NCBI GenBank assembly: GCA_963974345.1
Contig: CAXBBW010000011.1
Location: 86,227-150,226, forward strand
Length of the DNA stretch: 64,000 nt
Source: RHLJ01 sp963974345
GTDB taxonomy: Bacteria > Bacteroidota > Rhodothermia > Balneolales > Balneolaceae
Direction: 5' to 3'
The position numbers and the translations under genes are program-made. Position 1 is the first letter of the stretch. Every line of letters begins with the position of its first letter. The notes beneath the pieces were generated by a model. The model was not told the origin of the DNA, made no database searches, and saw only the letters and a list, made by a program, of their open reading frames with translations. Below, in pieces: positions 52,948 through 62,164 of the stretch.

Positions 52948-54195
52948 ATGAGTAAATATTCACACTCTCTATTTTTTTTGCTCTTTTTATTTTTAATCCA
53001 ATCCCAAGTATTGTGTCAGCCACTTTATGAAAAAGGATACTATATAGATAATTTGAACAATCGATTTGAAGGTTATATCGATAGAACAAATTTGAGCAGT
53101 AGTCAAGACTATATAAATTTTAAATCCTCAAAAAAAAGCACTGCTGTTCAATTATTCCCAAATCAAGTGTCTAAAGTATTTGTTTCTGATATTCATATAG
53201 AATCTAACACTGTCTTAATTGATACTACTGCTTTTGTAACTTCTGAAAAAAGAGCCCCATCTTTTACAAGAAAGAATGTATTTCTTTTTAATTTGATTGA
53301 TGGTGAAATTAGTCTATTAGAGTATAGAACCGAAAAATCATCTCTCTTCTTTGTCCAAGAATCACCAGACCAAGCTTCATTCCAGCTTATTCATAAACGT
53401 TATATTGGTCGTAATGAATTACTTTTTAATAACAATGATTTTCGTAAACAACTTGATTCATTAATAGTAAATCTAAAATCCGAATTAGAAATAGATACTG
53501 AAAAGGTTTTATACACTAGTAAAAGTTTAAGTGACCTATTTATTAAGCTTAATGATTCAAGAAATTATACTTTCCAAAATTACTCCAATCAAAGATTAAT
53601 CTCACCAAGATACTTGAACTTTGCTGTAATTACTGGATTAAGGTTTAGTAGAATAACCTCAAAAGAAACGATTACTGGAAACACTTTTTTTAGTCTGGAA
53701 GATGTTTCTTTATCAAATTTTGGGCTAGAATTAGAATATTTATTGCCTAGTTTAAAAAATCAATTCTCTATTTTTGGTAGGGGCGAAATAGCTACTGGAG
53801 ACACCCGTTTAGATACAGTGTTATTAACATCTGGATTGCAACAAATAAATACTAATCTCGATTATCTCTTCATCACTATAGGTATACGTGGATATTTTCA
53901 ACTATCTAATGCCACAAAGTTATATGCCGATGCTGGTGTTAGTAAACCTTTCACAATTGGCGATGGTATTAATATTAGGCATGAGATCAGACCTGATTTT
54001 GACTACCAGAGAAAAATTATAACCCCCTCGTTTGGAGCAGGAGTGATTGTATTCAATCGATTTAGCTTAGAATCTAGATTTGAATTTATGAATACAGTTT
54101 TAAATAAAAACGATGAATTGAATAATATTTCTTACTCTTCTTTTACAATAAATCTAAAAATTTTCTTTAAAAGCTATTACTCTATATGGGATTAG
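52948..54195 (+). CDS. Exported outer-membrane-barrel-like protein of unknown function
   Basis: A 415-residue protein with a signal peptide (ending SQVLCQ). Residues about 25-190 form a soluble-looking N-terminal region (YEKGYYIDNLNNRFEGYIDR; LFPNQVSKVFVSD). From about 205 the sequence has alternating strands of a small beta barrel (FAVITGLRFSRI; YLFITIGIRGYFQLS; YADAGVSKPF) and ends FTINLKIFFKSYYSIWD. I do not recognise a specific family beyond Bacteroidota porin-like proteins. It converges on the aldehyde dehydrogenase gene. A weak TTCTCA/TGAGAA hairpin at 54210-54225 lies between them. Confidence 0.65.
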   Translation: MSKYSHSLFFLLFLFLIQSQVLCQPLYEKGYYIDNLNNRFEGYIDRTNLSSSQDYINFKSSKKSTAVQLFPNQVSKVFVSDIHIESNTVLIDTTAFVTSEKRAPSFTRKNVFLFNLIDGEISLLEYRTEKSSLFFVQESPDQASFQLIHKRYIGRNELLFNNNDFRKQLDSLIVNLKSELEIDTEKVLYTSKSLSDLFIKLNDSRNYTFQNYSNQRLISPRYLNFAVITGLRFSRITSKETITGNTFFSLEDVSLSNFGLELEYLLPSLKNQFSIFGRGEIATGDTRLDTVLLTSGLQQINTNLDYLFITIGIRGYFQLSNATKLYADAGVSKPFTIGDGINIRHEIRPDFDYQRKIITPSFGAGVIVFNRFSLESRFEFMNTVLNKNDELNNISYSSFTINLKIFFKSYYSIWD

Positions 54196-54286
54196 TTAAA
54201 TGAAATATCTTCTCATATTTGAGAATCTTATTTCCATGTATAAGCTACCTTTTACAATTCAATAGAGCTGTACTTATGATCTAATT

Positions 54287-55648
54287 TTAATCCACCCAAA
54301 CCGTTTTAATATTCACAAATTCTCTGATTCCGAATTCACCTAACTCACGTCCATAACCAGATTGTTTTACACCACCAAATGGCAATCTGGGATCAGATTT
54401 TACAAAGTCATTTACGAAACAACATCCAACCTCAAGTTGTTCTGATGCAATTTTTTCTGCTTTATTAATATCTTTTGAAAAGATAGCTGCTCCTAGTCCA
54501 TAAATCGAATCGTTTGCTATACGTATGGCTTCTTCCTCATTTTTAGCTCTTATAACTGAAGCAACGGGTCCAAATAGTTCTTCTGAATATGCTGGCATCC
54601 CTTTTTTCACTTCCCCAAGAACACTGATTGGATAGTACGCCCCTTCTCCTTTTGGTTTTTCACAACCTAAAATTACTTTCGCCCCTGCTTTTATACTCTT
54701 TTCGACTTGCTGATGAAGCTCATCTCTTAAATCTATTCGAGCCATAGGACCAACATCCGTTCCTTCATTGAAAGGGTCTCCTATTTTTTTGGACTGAAGG
54801 ATGTTTGTAAATGCATCTAAAAAAGTATCATAAACTTCTTCCTCTACAATAATCCGTTTTGCAGCAATACAACTTTGCCCTGAATTTACAAGCCTAGATG
54901 TTGCACACTTATCGGCGGTTAGCTCAATATCTGCATCTTTTAAAATGATATATGGATCATTACCACCCAATTCTAATACTGTTTTCTTCAACCCTTCCCC
55001 TGCTTGACTCGCTACAATCTTTCCAGCTTTTGTACTTCCGGTTAAGGTTACCGCAGCAATTCCATCATGTTGAATAATGGGCTTCATATCATCATTTGCT
55101 ACTAAAATGGTTCTAACTAAATCACTTGAAATCTCAGACTGATAAACTATTTCTTCAATCTTTAAAGCACAGCCAGTTGTATTTTCTGAATGTTTTAAAA
55201 CAACACCATTACCAGCCATCAATGCTGGAGCTGCAAATCTAAAAAATTGCCAAAATGGAAAATTCCATGGCATTATTGAAAGTACAACCCCTAAAGGATT
55301 AAACGTTACATAGCTTTTTGATGCATCAGTATTCACCTCAGTATTCGATAAAAATTCACTCGCTTTTTCGGCATAATATTCACAAACCCAAGCACATTTT
55401 TCGACCTCTCTAATCCCTTGTTTAAGAGGTTTCCCCATCTCTAAAGCCATTAACTTTGCTAGTTCTTCTTTCTGTTCCCTTAAAATTTTTGCGATTTTAT
55501 TTAAGTATGGAGAACGTTCTTTATAAGATAGCTTTGCCCATTTATTTTGGGCTTTATTTGCTTTAGCTACAATTTCTTCAAAGTCTGTGAATGAAGTGTC
55601 CACATATTCTTTAATTAATTCTCCTGTAGCTGGGTTAATCGTCTTCAT
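54287..55648 (-). CDS. NAD(P)-dependent aldehyde dehydrogenase, succinate-semialdehyde type
   Basis: A 453-residue aldehyde dehydrogenase. PWNFPFWQFFRFAAPALMAG contains the cofactor-pocket Asn. The catalytic residues are in LELGGNDPYIIL (Glu) and NSGQSCIAAKRII (Cys), and EELFGPVASVIRA is the C-terminal signature. NPATGELI and KPLKQGIREVEKCAWVCEYY resemble GabD/Sad succinate-semialdehyde dehydrogenases. The usual length is about 455-480. Directly before the ATG lies a tract of nine heptamers, the last of which supplies TTAGGAA as a potential ribosome-binding site. No GABA transaminase is adjacent unless the class III aminotransferase upstream serves as one. Confidence 0.9.
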   Translation of the reverse strand: MKTINPATGELIKEYVDTSFTDFEEIVAKANKAQNKWAKLSYKERSPYLNKIAKILREQKEELAKLMALEMGKPLKQGIREVEKCAWVCEYYAEKASEFLSNTEVNTDASKSYVTFNPLGVVLSIMPWNFPFWQFFRFAAPALMAGNGVVLKHSENTTGCALKIEEIVYQSEISSDLVRTILVANDDMKPIIQHDGIAAVTLTGSTKAGKIVASQAGEGLKKTVLELGGNDPYIILKDADIELTADKCATSRLVNSGQSCIAAKRIIVEEEVYDTFLDAFTNILQSKKIGDPFNEGTDVGPMARIDLRDELHQQVEKSIKAGAKVILGCEKPKGEGAYYPISVLGEVKKGMPAYSEELFGPVASVIRAKNEEEAIRIANDSIYGLGAAIFSKDINKAEKIASEQLEVGCCFVNDFVKSDPRLPFGGVKQSGYGRELGEFGIREFVNIKTVWVD

Positions 55649-55651
55649 TGC

Positions 55652-55714
55652 TTCCTAATTCCTAATTCCTAATTCCTAATTCCTAATTCCTAATTCCTAA
55701 TTCCTAATTCCTAA
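55652..55714. repeat. Nine tandem TTCCTAA heptamers before the aldehyde dehydrogenase start
   Basis: Exactly nine uninterrupted copies of TTCCTAA (63 bases) begin three bases upstream of the aldehyde dehydrogenase ATG. On the transcribed strand the unit is TTAGGAA, so each copy contains AGGAA, a Shine-Dalgarno-like core. Changes in copy number would alter the leader without shifting frame. The spacer from there to the aminotransferase gene is AT-rich and contains no ORF that I can support. Confidence 0.95.
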
Positions 55715-55897
55715 AAAAGTATCATCATCACTTTACACAAAAAGATAATTATGAATTTTGTTCCATTTTTTAAGAATTGTTAGTAAAAAAGCGAATCGAT
55801 AATTGAGTGTATCCGAAGGATGAATACATTGTGTACCCTGCAAGAATTCATCGCCTTGATTTTTGTTACTTTTGCATCAAAGCTAAGGTAAATTTAA

Positions 55898-57082
55898 TCA
55901 TCGATGCTGTTCAATACTCATCAAAATCACTGTCAATACATCATTCAGGAGTTCTTCGTCTATGATGAGTGGTGGTGCTAATCGAATTAGTGTATTTGAA
56001 TGGAGAGTCCAACCAAGTAAAATTCCCAGCGAAAAGCATTGTTTTACAACTGCCATTGTTAACTCCCAACTTTCTAATTGGAGTCCTAACATGGCTCCTT
56101 TTCCTCTCACCTCTACAATTCCTTTTCCTTTTAGCCTTTCTTTTGTTTTCTTCTCTATGAGTTGCGCTTTTTCTAAATAGTCTCCTTCCAACAACTCTTT
56201 GAGATTGGCATGAGCTGCAGCACAGCTAACGGGATGTCCTCCAAATGTAGTTACATGGTTAAGCGGAGGATTGTACATGAATGCTTCAAAAATCTTTTGC
56301 GAAGAAACAAAAGCTCCCATCGGCATACCACCAGACATTGCCTTAGCTAAGCATAAAATATCAGGTACAATTCCATAATGCTCGAAAGCAAACATTTTGC
56401 CTGTACGTCCAAAACCTGATTGTATTTCATCATAAATAAGTAAAGCGTCGGAACTTGAGCATCTTTTTCGGATTTCCTTCAGCCATTTTTTATCTGAAGG
56501 GATAATCCCTCCTTCCCCTTGAATAGGTTCTACAATTACCGCAGCGGTTTTGTCATCAATAACTTCTAAACCTTCAAAAGAATTGAACTCCAGAAAATGA
56601 ATATCGGGTAGTAACGGCATATATGGTTCTCGGTAAATATCTCGACCTGTAACACTTAACGAGCCATGTGTATCACCGTGGTAACTATTTTTAAACGCAA
56701 TTAATTTAGTTCTACCTGTGTATTTTTTGGCTAGCTTAAGAGCTCCTTCATTCGCTTCTGTACCACTATTCACAAAATAGACCTGATTTAAGGCTGCCGG
56801 TAAAATACTTGTTAATAGTTCTGCAAATTCAAGTTGAGGCTTTTGAATAAACTCGCCATAAACCATCACATGAAGGTGCTTATCTATCTGCTCCTTAATC
56901 GCTGTTATAACTTTTGGATGTCTATGTCCTAAGCTACTTACTGCTATTCCTGAAATGAAATCAACATAACGCTTACCATTAGTTGTATACAAAAAAGGAC
57001 CTTCTGCATGATCAATCTCCAAGCCGATGGGGGCATCACTTGTTTGAGCAATTGACTTTTTAAAGCGTTGTTGATTTTGCAT
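55898..57082 (-). CDS. Class III PLP aminotransferase (acetylornithine/ornithine type)
   Basis: A 394-residue fold-type I aminotransferase. YFVNSGTEANEGALKLAKKY holds the phosphate-binding motif. LIYDEIQSGFGRTGKMFAFE carries the cofactor Asp, and LAKAMSGGMPMGAFV holds the PLP lysine. Length and motifs fit acetylornithine, ornithine or 4-aminobutyrate aminotransferases. It is not in an arginine operon. Its neighbour, a succinate-semialdehyde-type dehydrogenase, would fit a 4-aminobutyrate pathway, and ornithine use would fit arginine from cyanophycin. Neither is proven. Cytoplasmic. Divergent from the next lipoprotein gene. Confidence 0.87.
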   Translation of the reverse strand: MQNQQRFKKSIAQTSDAPIGLEIDHAEGPFLYTTNGKRYVDFISGIAVSSLGHRHPKVITAIKEQIDKHLHVMVYGEFIQKPQLEFAELLTSILPAALNQVYFVNSGTEANEGALKLAKKYTGRTKLIAFKNSYHGDTHGSLSVTGRDIYREPYMPLLPDIHFLEFNSFEGLEVIDDKTAAVIVEPIQGEGGIIPSDKKWLKEIRKRCSSSDALLIYDEIQSGFGRTGKMFAFEHYGIVPDILCLAKAMSGGMPMGAFVSSQKIFEAFMYNPPLNHVTTFGGHPVSCAAAHANLKELLEGDYLEKAQLIEKKTKERLKGKGIVEVRGKGAMLGLQLESWELTMAVVKQCFSLGILLGWTLHSNTLIRLAPPLIIDEELLNDVLTVILMSIEQHR

Positions 57083-57174
57083 AACTAATTATACAAAACA
57101 ATGTTCAACTTTCGACATGTTTCCTTTGGAAATTTTCATCATATTAACCGAAACTTTTTATAAAATCTATTAAA

Positions 57175-57582
57175 ATGACAAGAGTTCATCTTTACTTAAT
57201 ATTATTAATCACATTCTTTATTTCAGGCTGTGCTTCCAATAAAAATAAACAGCCCAAACCCGAATCAGGTCCTGTTATTCAAGCTCCTATTTCGGTTGGT
57301 TCAATTTTAACAAAACTCGAAATTCTTGAGTATGCCAGTTATAACTTACCAGAGAATCAAATAAGAGCAAAAGTACTTGAAGTAATAGGATATGGTGCTA
57401 ATACTGAAATCTTAAGAACGGATACAATTCTTACACTAAGCTTTAATAACTCAGGTACTCTTTCTTCTCTTTCTAATATTGAAGAAGGGGAAGTGATTGA
57501 AGCGTTAATATCTAAATCTATGCAAGGTCTTAATGCTTCAGGAAGTACCTCAGTATGGCGAATAGTAGAACTTAAAAATTAA
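57175..57582 (+). CDS. Small lipoprotein of unknown function
   Basis: A 135-residue protein with a clear lipobox (FFISGC, Cys19). The mature part is a small beta-rich domain (SVGSILTKLEILEYASYNLP, ending WRIVELKN). I do not recognise the family. It is 11 bases upstream of the BNR/T9SS gene on the same strand, so it may help that protein's maturation or surface placement. Confidence 0.65.
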   Translation: MTRVHLYLILLITFFISGCASNKNKQPKPESGPVIQAPISVGSILTKLEILEYASYNLPENQIRAKVLEVIGYGANTEILRTDTILTLSFNNSGTLSSLSNIEEGEVIEALISKSMQGLNASGSTSVWRIVELKN

Positions 57583-57593
57583 GAACAGCTGAT

Positions 57594-60422
57594 ATGAATA
57601 ATAAAATGAAATTTAGAACCCTTTCTCTAGTATGTTTATTAGCACTTTTCGGTATTCTAATTTATAGCATAAGCTCAACCGAAAATCAATCTTCAAAAGA
57701 TAACACGACTTTTCTACATGAATTCGAGGAACAACCTGAAGATCGTGTAAAAACGAATAAAGGCCGTAATGAGTACTTTTTTAAGTTATTGAGAGACCCG
57801 TCAACCAATGCAATTCCAAGTAATGTTCGAGCGAAAGAACTTGATTTTTTTGATCAGCTTAAACAGGAATCTTATAAATCAAAATCTATTGCAAGCCCGT
57901 TTAATTGGACTGAAATAGGTCCTAATGATGTTTCTGGAAGAACTTTTGGTATTGGTTTAGATCGAAGAAATTCAAATATATTAATTGCAGGTGGTGCTTC
58001 TGGTGGAATTTGGAAAAGCACAAATGCTGGGAATTCTTGGACATTAAAATCGGAACCAACTCATAATCTAGGGGTAAGTTCTATTGTTCAACATCCTACT
58101 AATCAAGATACATGGTATTATTCAACTGCAGAATTTTTTGGAAGTGCCCGAGCTAGAGATGGCGGGGGTGCATTCTATGGCTCAGGAATTTATATGTCCA
58201 CAGACAACGGAGAAACATGGGCTCAGGTTCCTGGAACTGAAGACAACGATAATTCATTTAATTCGCAGCTAGACTTTATTTCCAAAATTGTAGTAAGCCC
58301 TACTACCGGAACAATCTTCTATGCCAGTAATGCATTTGGAATTTTTAGATCAGTTCAAAATGGAGCAAACGCTTCGTTAGTACTTGGCAATGCTAACGAT
58401 CATGTTTACGCAGATGTAGAAGTTACGTCAGATGGAACTCTCTATGCTGCCGTTTCCCAAGCTTTTGGTGGAGTTACTCCTACAAGTTCATCTGGAGTTT
58501 ATATGTCAACAAATGATGGAGTTACTTGGACGGATATCACTCCAGCTGGATATCCCAGCGATCCTGATCGAAGTGTAATTGGAGTTGCTCCCTCAAATGA
58601 AGATATCTTTTATGTTTTTACAGATACTGGATCAGGAGCTGATGGGTTAAGCCTTTTTCGTTTCGATGTTACAAATTTCCCAACTGTTTCCTCAAGTGAT
58701 CGATCTAGTGGAATCCCAAACTTTGGTGATGAAGTTGGAGAAATGAATCCTCAAGGTAGTTACAACATGGTCTGTAAGGTGCTACCAAATAATCCTAATT
58801 TTGTAATTATTGGAACAACAAACTTGTTTCGATCAACCGATGGGTTTAGCTCAATACCCCAAACTGATGGAAGTGGAGTTGCTGATGCTTCTCAGGTTGA
58901 TGAATACTGGATTGGAGGCTATGCAAAAGATAATGACATCAGTCAGTATGCAAACCACCACCCCGACCAGCATAACCTAATCTTTGACCCAAATAATCCT
59001 TTAAAAGCATATAGCACCCATGATGGAGGAATTAGTGTTACTTCAGATATTGCCGCCGCTGATGTAGTTTGGGAAACGAAGGAACAGGGATACAATGTCA
59101 CTCAATTCTATACGGTTTCACTTCATCCTGATGCCGATGACAAAAAAATTGCAGGTGGTACTCAAGATAATGGAACACCTTTTTTCAATTATAATCTTAC
59201 AGCAAATCATGGTGCATCTGAAGATGCTTCCTCCGGCGATGGGTCTTTTGTTTATTTAGGTAAAAATTATACAATCACTTCTTCTCAAAATGGATTTTTA
59301 CTTCGCTTTGATTATTCTGGTAACACCCTCAATAATTTTTCTTACATAACTCCATTGAATGCTGCTAATCAATTATTTATTCACCCATTTGCTGTAAATC
59401 CTGCTAATGAAAACTTTGTCGTTTATCCCGATGAAAATCATTTATGGAGAAATAATCAAATGATTACACTCCCGAGGAATACAGACAATTCTGATGGTAC
59501 TTCAACTGGCTGGACAGAGCTTACTAATGTAACCGTAGGTAATTCAGGTCATACTATTACCGCCTTAGAATATAGTACTTCAAGTCCTTCTGGAAGACTC
59601 TATTTTGCTGGATCTAGTGATGACCTTTCTCCAAAAATTTTCAGACTAGATTCACCAACTGCTACAGACGGTGAAGTAGATATATCAATTCCAGACGCAG
59701 ACGAAGGTTCTTTTGTTCATGATATTGCGGTAAACCCTGAAAATGGAAATGAAGTAATTGTAGCCATTTCTAATTACGAGGTTAAAAGCCTTTGGTATAG
59801 TAGTAATGCTGGAACAAGTTGGACATCAATTGGGGGAAATTTAGATGGAGAAACTGGACCATCTATTCGAGCCGCTGCCTTTGCACCTACAGAAAATTCA
59901 GGAACCATAATTTTTGTTGGGACTAGTATTGGATTATTCTCTACAAGTAGCATTAATGGCGCGTCAACTGTTTGGACTCAAGAAGCTGGAACTATAATTG
60001 CTCAATCTGTAATTGCAGCTCTTGACTACCGACAAAGCGATGATGTACTTGCAGTTGCTACACATGGTAGGGGGTTATTTTTAGGTGGAGTTGGATTGGG
60101 CGTTACTACTGAGCCAATACGTTCAGATGGAATACCAGAATCATTTAGCCTAAATCAAAACTACCCAAATCCTTTCAACCCATCTACAAATATTGATTTT
60201 TCGATTCCGTCTAATAGTACCGTCACTATTAAGATCTATGACATAACTGGTAAAGAAGTCGCTTCTGTGTTAGATGGTAAATCCTTATCAAGTGGCTCTT
60301 ATTCTCAAACATTTGATGCCTCAGCACTTTCAAGTGGGACTTATCTGTATAGACTAGAAGCCATTCCTTCAAATGGTGGAAGTGGATTTATTGAAAGTAA
60401 AACCATGACCTTGATCAAATAA
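57594..60422 (+). CDS. Secreted BNR/VPS10-repeat protein with T9SS domain
   Basis: A 942-residue exported protein. The N-terminus has a hydrophobic segment (LVCLLALFGILIYSI; a second ATG at 57606 is possible). Repeated sialidase-type BNR motifs follow, such as GGIWKSTNAGNSWTL, GIYMSTDNGETWAQV, GVYMSTNDGVTWTDI and LWYSSNAGTSWTSI, spaced over residues 120-760 and suggesting beta-propellers. The C-terminus is a T9SS type A domain (LNQNYPNPFNPSTNIDF, YDITGKEVASVL, ending TMTLIK). Sialidase activity is not implied; many such proteins are surface binding or adhesion proteins. A terminator follows. Confidence 0.85.
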   Translation: MNNKMKFRTLSLVCLLALFGILIYSISSTENQSSKDNTTFLHEFEEQPEDRVKTNKGRNEYFFKLLRDPSTNAIPSNVRAKELDFFDQLKQESYKSKSIASPFNWTEIGPNDVSGRTFGIGLDRRNSNILIAGGASGGIWKSTNAGNSWTLKSEPTHNLGVSSIVQHPTNQDTWYYSTAEFFGSARARDGGGAFYGSGIYMSTDNGETWAQVPGTEDNDNSFNSQLDFISKIVVSPTTGTIFYASNAFGIFRSVQNGANASLVLGNANDHVYADVEVTSDGTLYAAVSQAFGGVTPTSSSGVYMSTNDGVTWTDITPAGYPSDPDRSVIGVAPSNEDIFYVFTDTGSGADGLSLFRFDVTNFPTVSSSDRSSGIPNFGDEVGEMNPQGSYNMVCKVLPNNPNFVIIGTTNLFRSTDGFSSIPQTDGSGVADASQVDEYWIGGYAKDNDISQYANHHPDQHNLIFDPNNPLKAYSTHDGGISVTSDIAAADVVWETKEQGYNVTQFYTVSLHPDADDKKIAGGTQDNGTPFFNYNLTANHGASEDASSGDGSFVYLGKNYTITSSQNGFLLRFDYSGNTLNNFSYITPLNAANQLFIHPFAVNPANENFVVYPDENHLWRNNQMITLPRNTDNSDGTSTGWTELTNVTVGNSGHTITALEYSTSSPSGRLYFAGSSDDLSPKIFRLDSPTATDGEVDISIPDADEGSFVHDIAVNPENGNEVIVAISNYEVKSLWYSSNAGTSWTSIGGNLDGETGPSIRAAAFAPTENSGTIIFVGTSIGLFSTSSINGASTVWTQEAGTIIAQSVIAALDYRQSDDVLAVATHGRGLFLGGVGLGVTTEPIRSDGIPESFSLNQNYPNPFNPSTNIDFSIPSNSTVTIKIYDITGKEVASVLDGKSLSSGSYSQTFDASALSSGTYLYRLEAIPSNGGSGFIESKTMTLIK

Positions 60423-60439
60423 AAAGTTACTCATTATTT

Positions 60440-60472
60440 AAAAGGTGCTAATGTGAATTAGTGCCTTTTTTT
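60440..60472. terminator. Bidirectional terminator
   Basis: An AAAAGGTGCTAA / TTAGTGCCTTTT stem with two G-U wobble positions and a TGTGAA loop runs into a T tract. It separates the convergent BNR/T9SS gene and thioredoxin-like gene, overlapping the end of neither. Confidence 0.75.
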
Positions 60473-60474
60473 GT

Positions 60475-61092
60475 TTAAATCGATTTTAAAACCTCAATGA
60501 ACTCCTTCTGAATAACTTTACCTTTATCTCGAGCATACCAGATATGTAGGTTCTTTGAAGCTTCCTTCCCTCCAATACTTGGGTCTACTCGCTCAGATAG
60601 ATACGTTTTGTTAATCTCTGATGGTCTAGGTCCCCATTCACCAAGAACGTTTAATGTTGCGGAATCTAAAATGATAATTTTTGGAATTGATCTGCTCTTC
60701 CCATTCGTAAGAAATTCGTCCATTACTTCTGGATGCTCCTCCCTTAAAATTATGCGGAGTGAAATATTCGAATTTAACTCTGCTATTTTATTTATAAATG
60801 GAAGAACCTGTGCAGAATCGCCACACCAACCTTCGGTTATTATCAGCCATGTTTGAGGAGTTTCTATAGCTTTCACAACCTGAATGGTCTCTTCATCTAA
60901 TTTACCCCGTTTATCCCAGCGGTTAGTACGTTGTATATTTAATCGAGTATAACCGAGGTTATTTTCTGTATTTTTTCGATCTGTAGACTCTCCTTTTTCT
61001 AGAAGTGTTTCAACATGATTGTTGAACTCGGAATATGAGAATGCGCTTTTAATAATATTCTGATTGATAGAGGTAGAAATAATATTTTTCAT
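60475..61092 (-). CDS. Thioredoxin-family protein with a CxxS-type site
   Basis: A 205-residue thioredoxin-fold protein of a type common in Bacteroidota. The active-site position reads TEGWCGDSAQVLPF, so only one cysteine (CGDS) is present. SRSIPKIIILDS supplies the cis-proline loop. No signal peptide or membrane segment was seen, so a cytoplasmic place is likely. A lone cysteine could allow mixed-disulfide or monothiol chemistry only. It converges on the BNR gene, and the UbiA gene is 57 bases upstream on the same strand. Confidence 0.8.
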   Translation of the reverse strand: MKNIISTSINQNIIKSAFSYSEFNNHVETLLEKGESTDRKNTENNLGYTRLNIQRTNRWDKRGKLDEETIQVVKAIETPQTWLIITEGWCGDSAQVLPFINKIAELNSNISLRIILREEHPEVMDEFLTNGKSRSIPKIIILDSATLNVLGEWGPRPSEINKTYLSERVDPSIGGKEASKNLHIWYARDKGKVIQKEFIEVLKSI

Positions 61093-61149
61093 AATTGTAC
61101 CTAATAATAATTACAATGTTTAAACATTAATGTACAAACATTGTATATA

Positions 61150-62031
61150 CTAAATGATTGATTTGATCAATAGTGTTGATAGGATAAATGCAACGAATCC
61201 AAAAGATGCTAAGAACTTGATCTTCATGACAGCGCCATACTCCTCTGCTTTTCCTTCAAGGTTTTGTACAAAATAACCAATCCCTAAAAATGAAAGAATT
61301 GACATGCCACCAAAAATTAATCCTACCATTTCTTCTTGCAAATATAAAAATGAAGCAATTAACGTTGCCCCTATTAAGAACATACCGTAATAGAATTTTT
61401 TTATCGTTGAAAGACCGTATTTCATGGTAAAAGTAGTGTCTCCCCGTTTTTGATCTTCTTCAATTTGGAAAACCTGAGATACTGGATATAAACTCAATAT
61501 TACACAAGCTACCCCAAGTGCTACTAACCCGTCTGAAGCTGTTAATGAATCTCCCCCTCCAGAAAGATATCCCATTAAGAAAGAGTTAGTCCCTGTACTT
61601 ATTCCAATTACAAAAAGACTCAAAATAGGTTTCCCCTTCCAACGTGCTAAAGGCGTAGAATACAACCAGAATAAGATCAAACTAACTAAATATATGAGCG
61701 CATAGCTATCCCCTATTGACCATGCCCACGCAAGTCCAATAAATTGCATAATCAATGAAACGACCCACATCCATTTTGTCATTTTTGGGGGTGATTTCAA
61801 TCCTCCAATAGCACCTTCGTCTTTATCCCAATATGAGTTATAAGCTGTCGCACCACCAAATAGCAACACATGCACATTTAAAAACTGTACCCAAAATTGA
61901 TTCCAATTTGGTTGTTCCAGAAATAACGAAGCAAGTAAATAACCTCCCGACAAAATCAAAAACTGATAATGCAGCCTAAGATGTAAGATGAAATGCCAAA
62001 GCTGGGTTGTAAATGATGTAGTAGAATCCAT
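61150..62031 (-). CDS. UbiA-family prenyltransferase
   Basis: A 293-residue integral membrane protein with about nine hydrophobic segments. The first Asp-rich motif reads YNSYWDKDEGAIGGL (NxxxDxD form) and the second DQKRGDTTFTMKYG. These bind the prenyl diphosphate through magnesium in UbiA enzymes. The acceptor may be a quinone, haem or tetrapyrrole precursor or a lipid, and the sequence does not show which. The first motif has DKD where many members have DxxxD. It lies upstream of the thioredoxin-like gene on the same strand. Confidence 0.87.
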   Translation of the reverse strand: MDSTTSFTTQLWHFILHLRLHYQFLILSGGYLLASLFLEQPNWNQFWVQFLNVHVLLFGGATAYNSYWDKDEGAIGGLKSPPKMTKWMWVVSLIMQFIGLAWAWSIGDSYALIYLVSLILFWLYSTPLARWKGKPILSLFVIGISTGTNSFLMGYLSGGGDSLTASDGLVALGVACVILSLYPVSQVFQIEEDQKRGDTTFTMKYGLSTIKKFYYGMFLIGATLIASFLYLQEEMVGLIFGGMSILSFLGIGYFVQNLEGKAEEYGAVMKIKFLASFGFVAFILSTLLIKSII

Positions 62032-62052
62032 AAAAAGTCGAGCTCACCTAGC

Positions 62053-62130
62053 CCCTCATTTTTCCAAGAGGGAATTTTCTATATGATACGAAATGTGTTT
62101 AATGAGTTCTCCTCCTAATTTATGAGGAGA
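62053..62130. repeat. Short inverted repeats between the ubiA-like gene and its divergent neighbour
   Basis: Two small hairpins occur: CCCTC at 62053-62057 with GAGGG at 62068-62072, and TCTCCTC at 62108-62114 with GAGGAGA at 62124-62130. Their CT/AG character resembles the palindromic segments around 47061-47220. Together they may be members of one dispersed repeat family, which I cannot test here. Confidence 0.4.
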
Positions 62131-62164
62131 CAGAGGAGGTCAAAAATCCTTACCTTTATCGCTC

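Noticed and set aside
54210..54225. TTCTCA/TGAGAA hairpin as a terminator
   Set aside because: Only six AT-rich base pairs and no T tract; too weak to list as a terminator on its own.
55652..55714. Possible CRISPR array or integron-like repeat
   Set aside because: The units are only 7 bases with no spacers and no cas genes nearby, so it is a simple tandem repeat.
57594..60422. Sialidase function from the BNR-type motifs
   Set aside because: The S-T-N-x-G-x-S/T-W repeats are shared by many non-catalytic beta-propellers and no sialidase arginine triad was evident.
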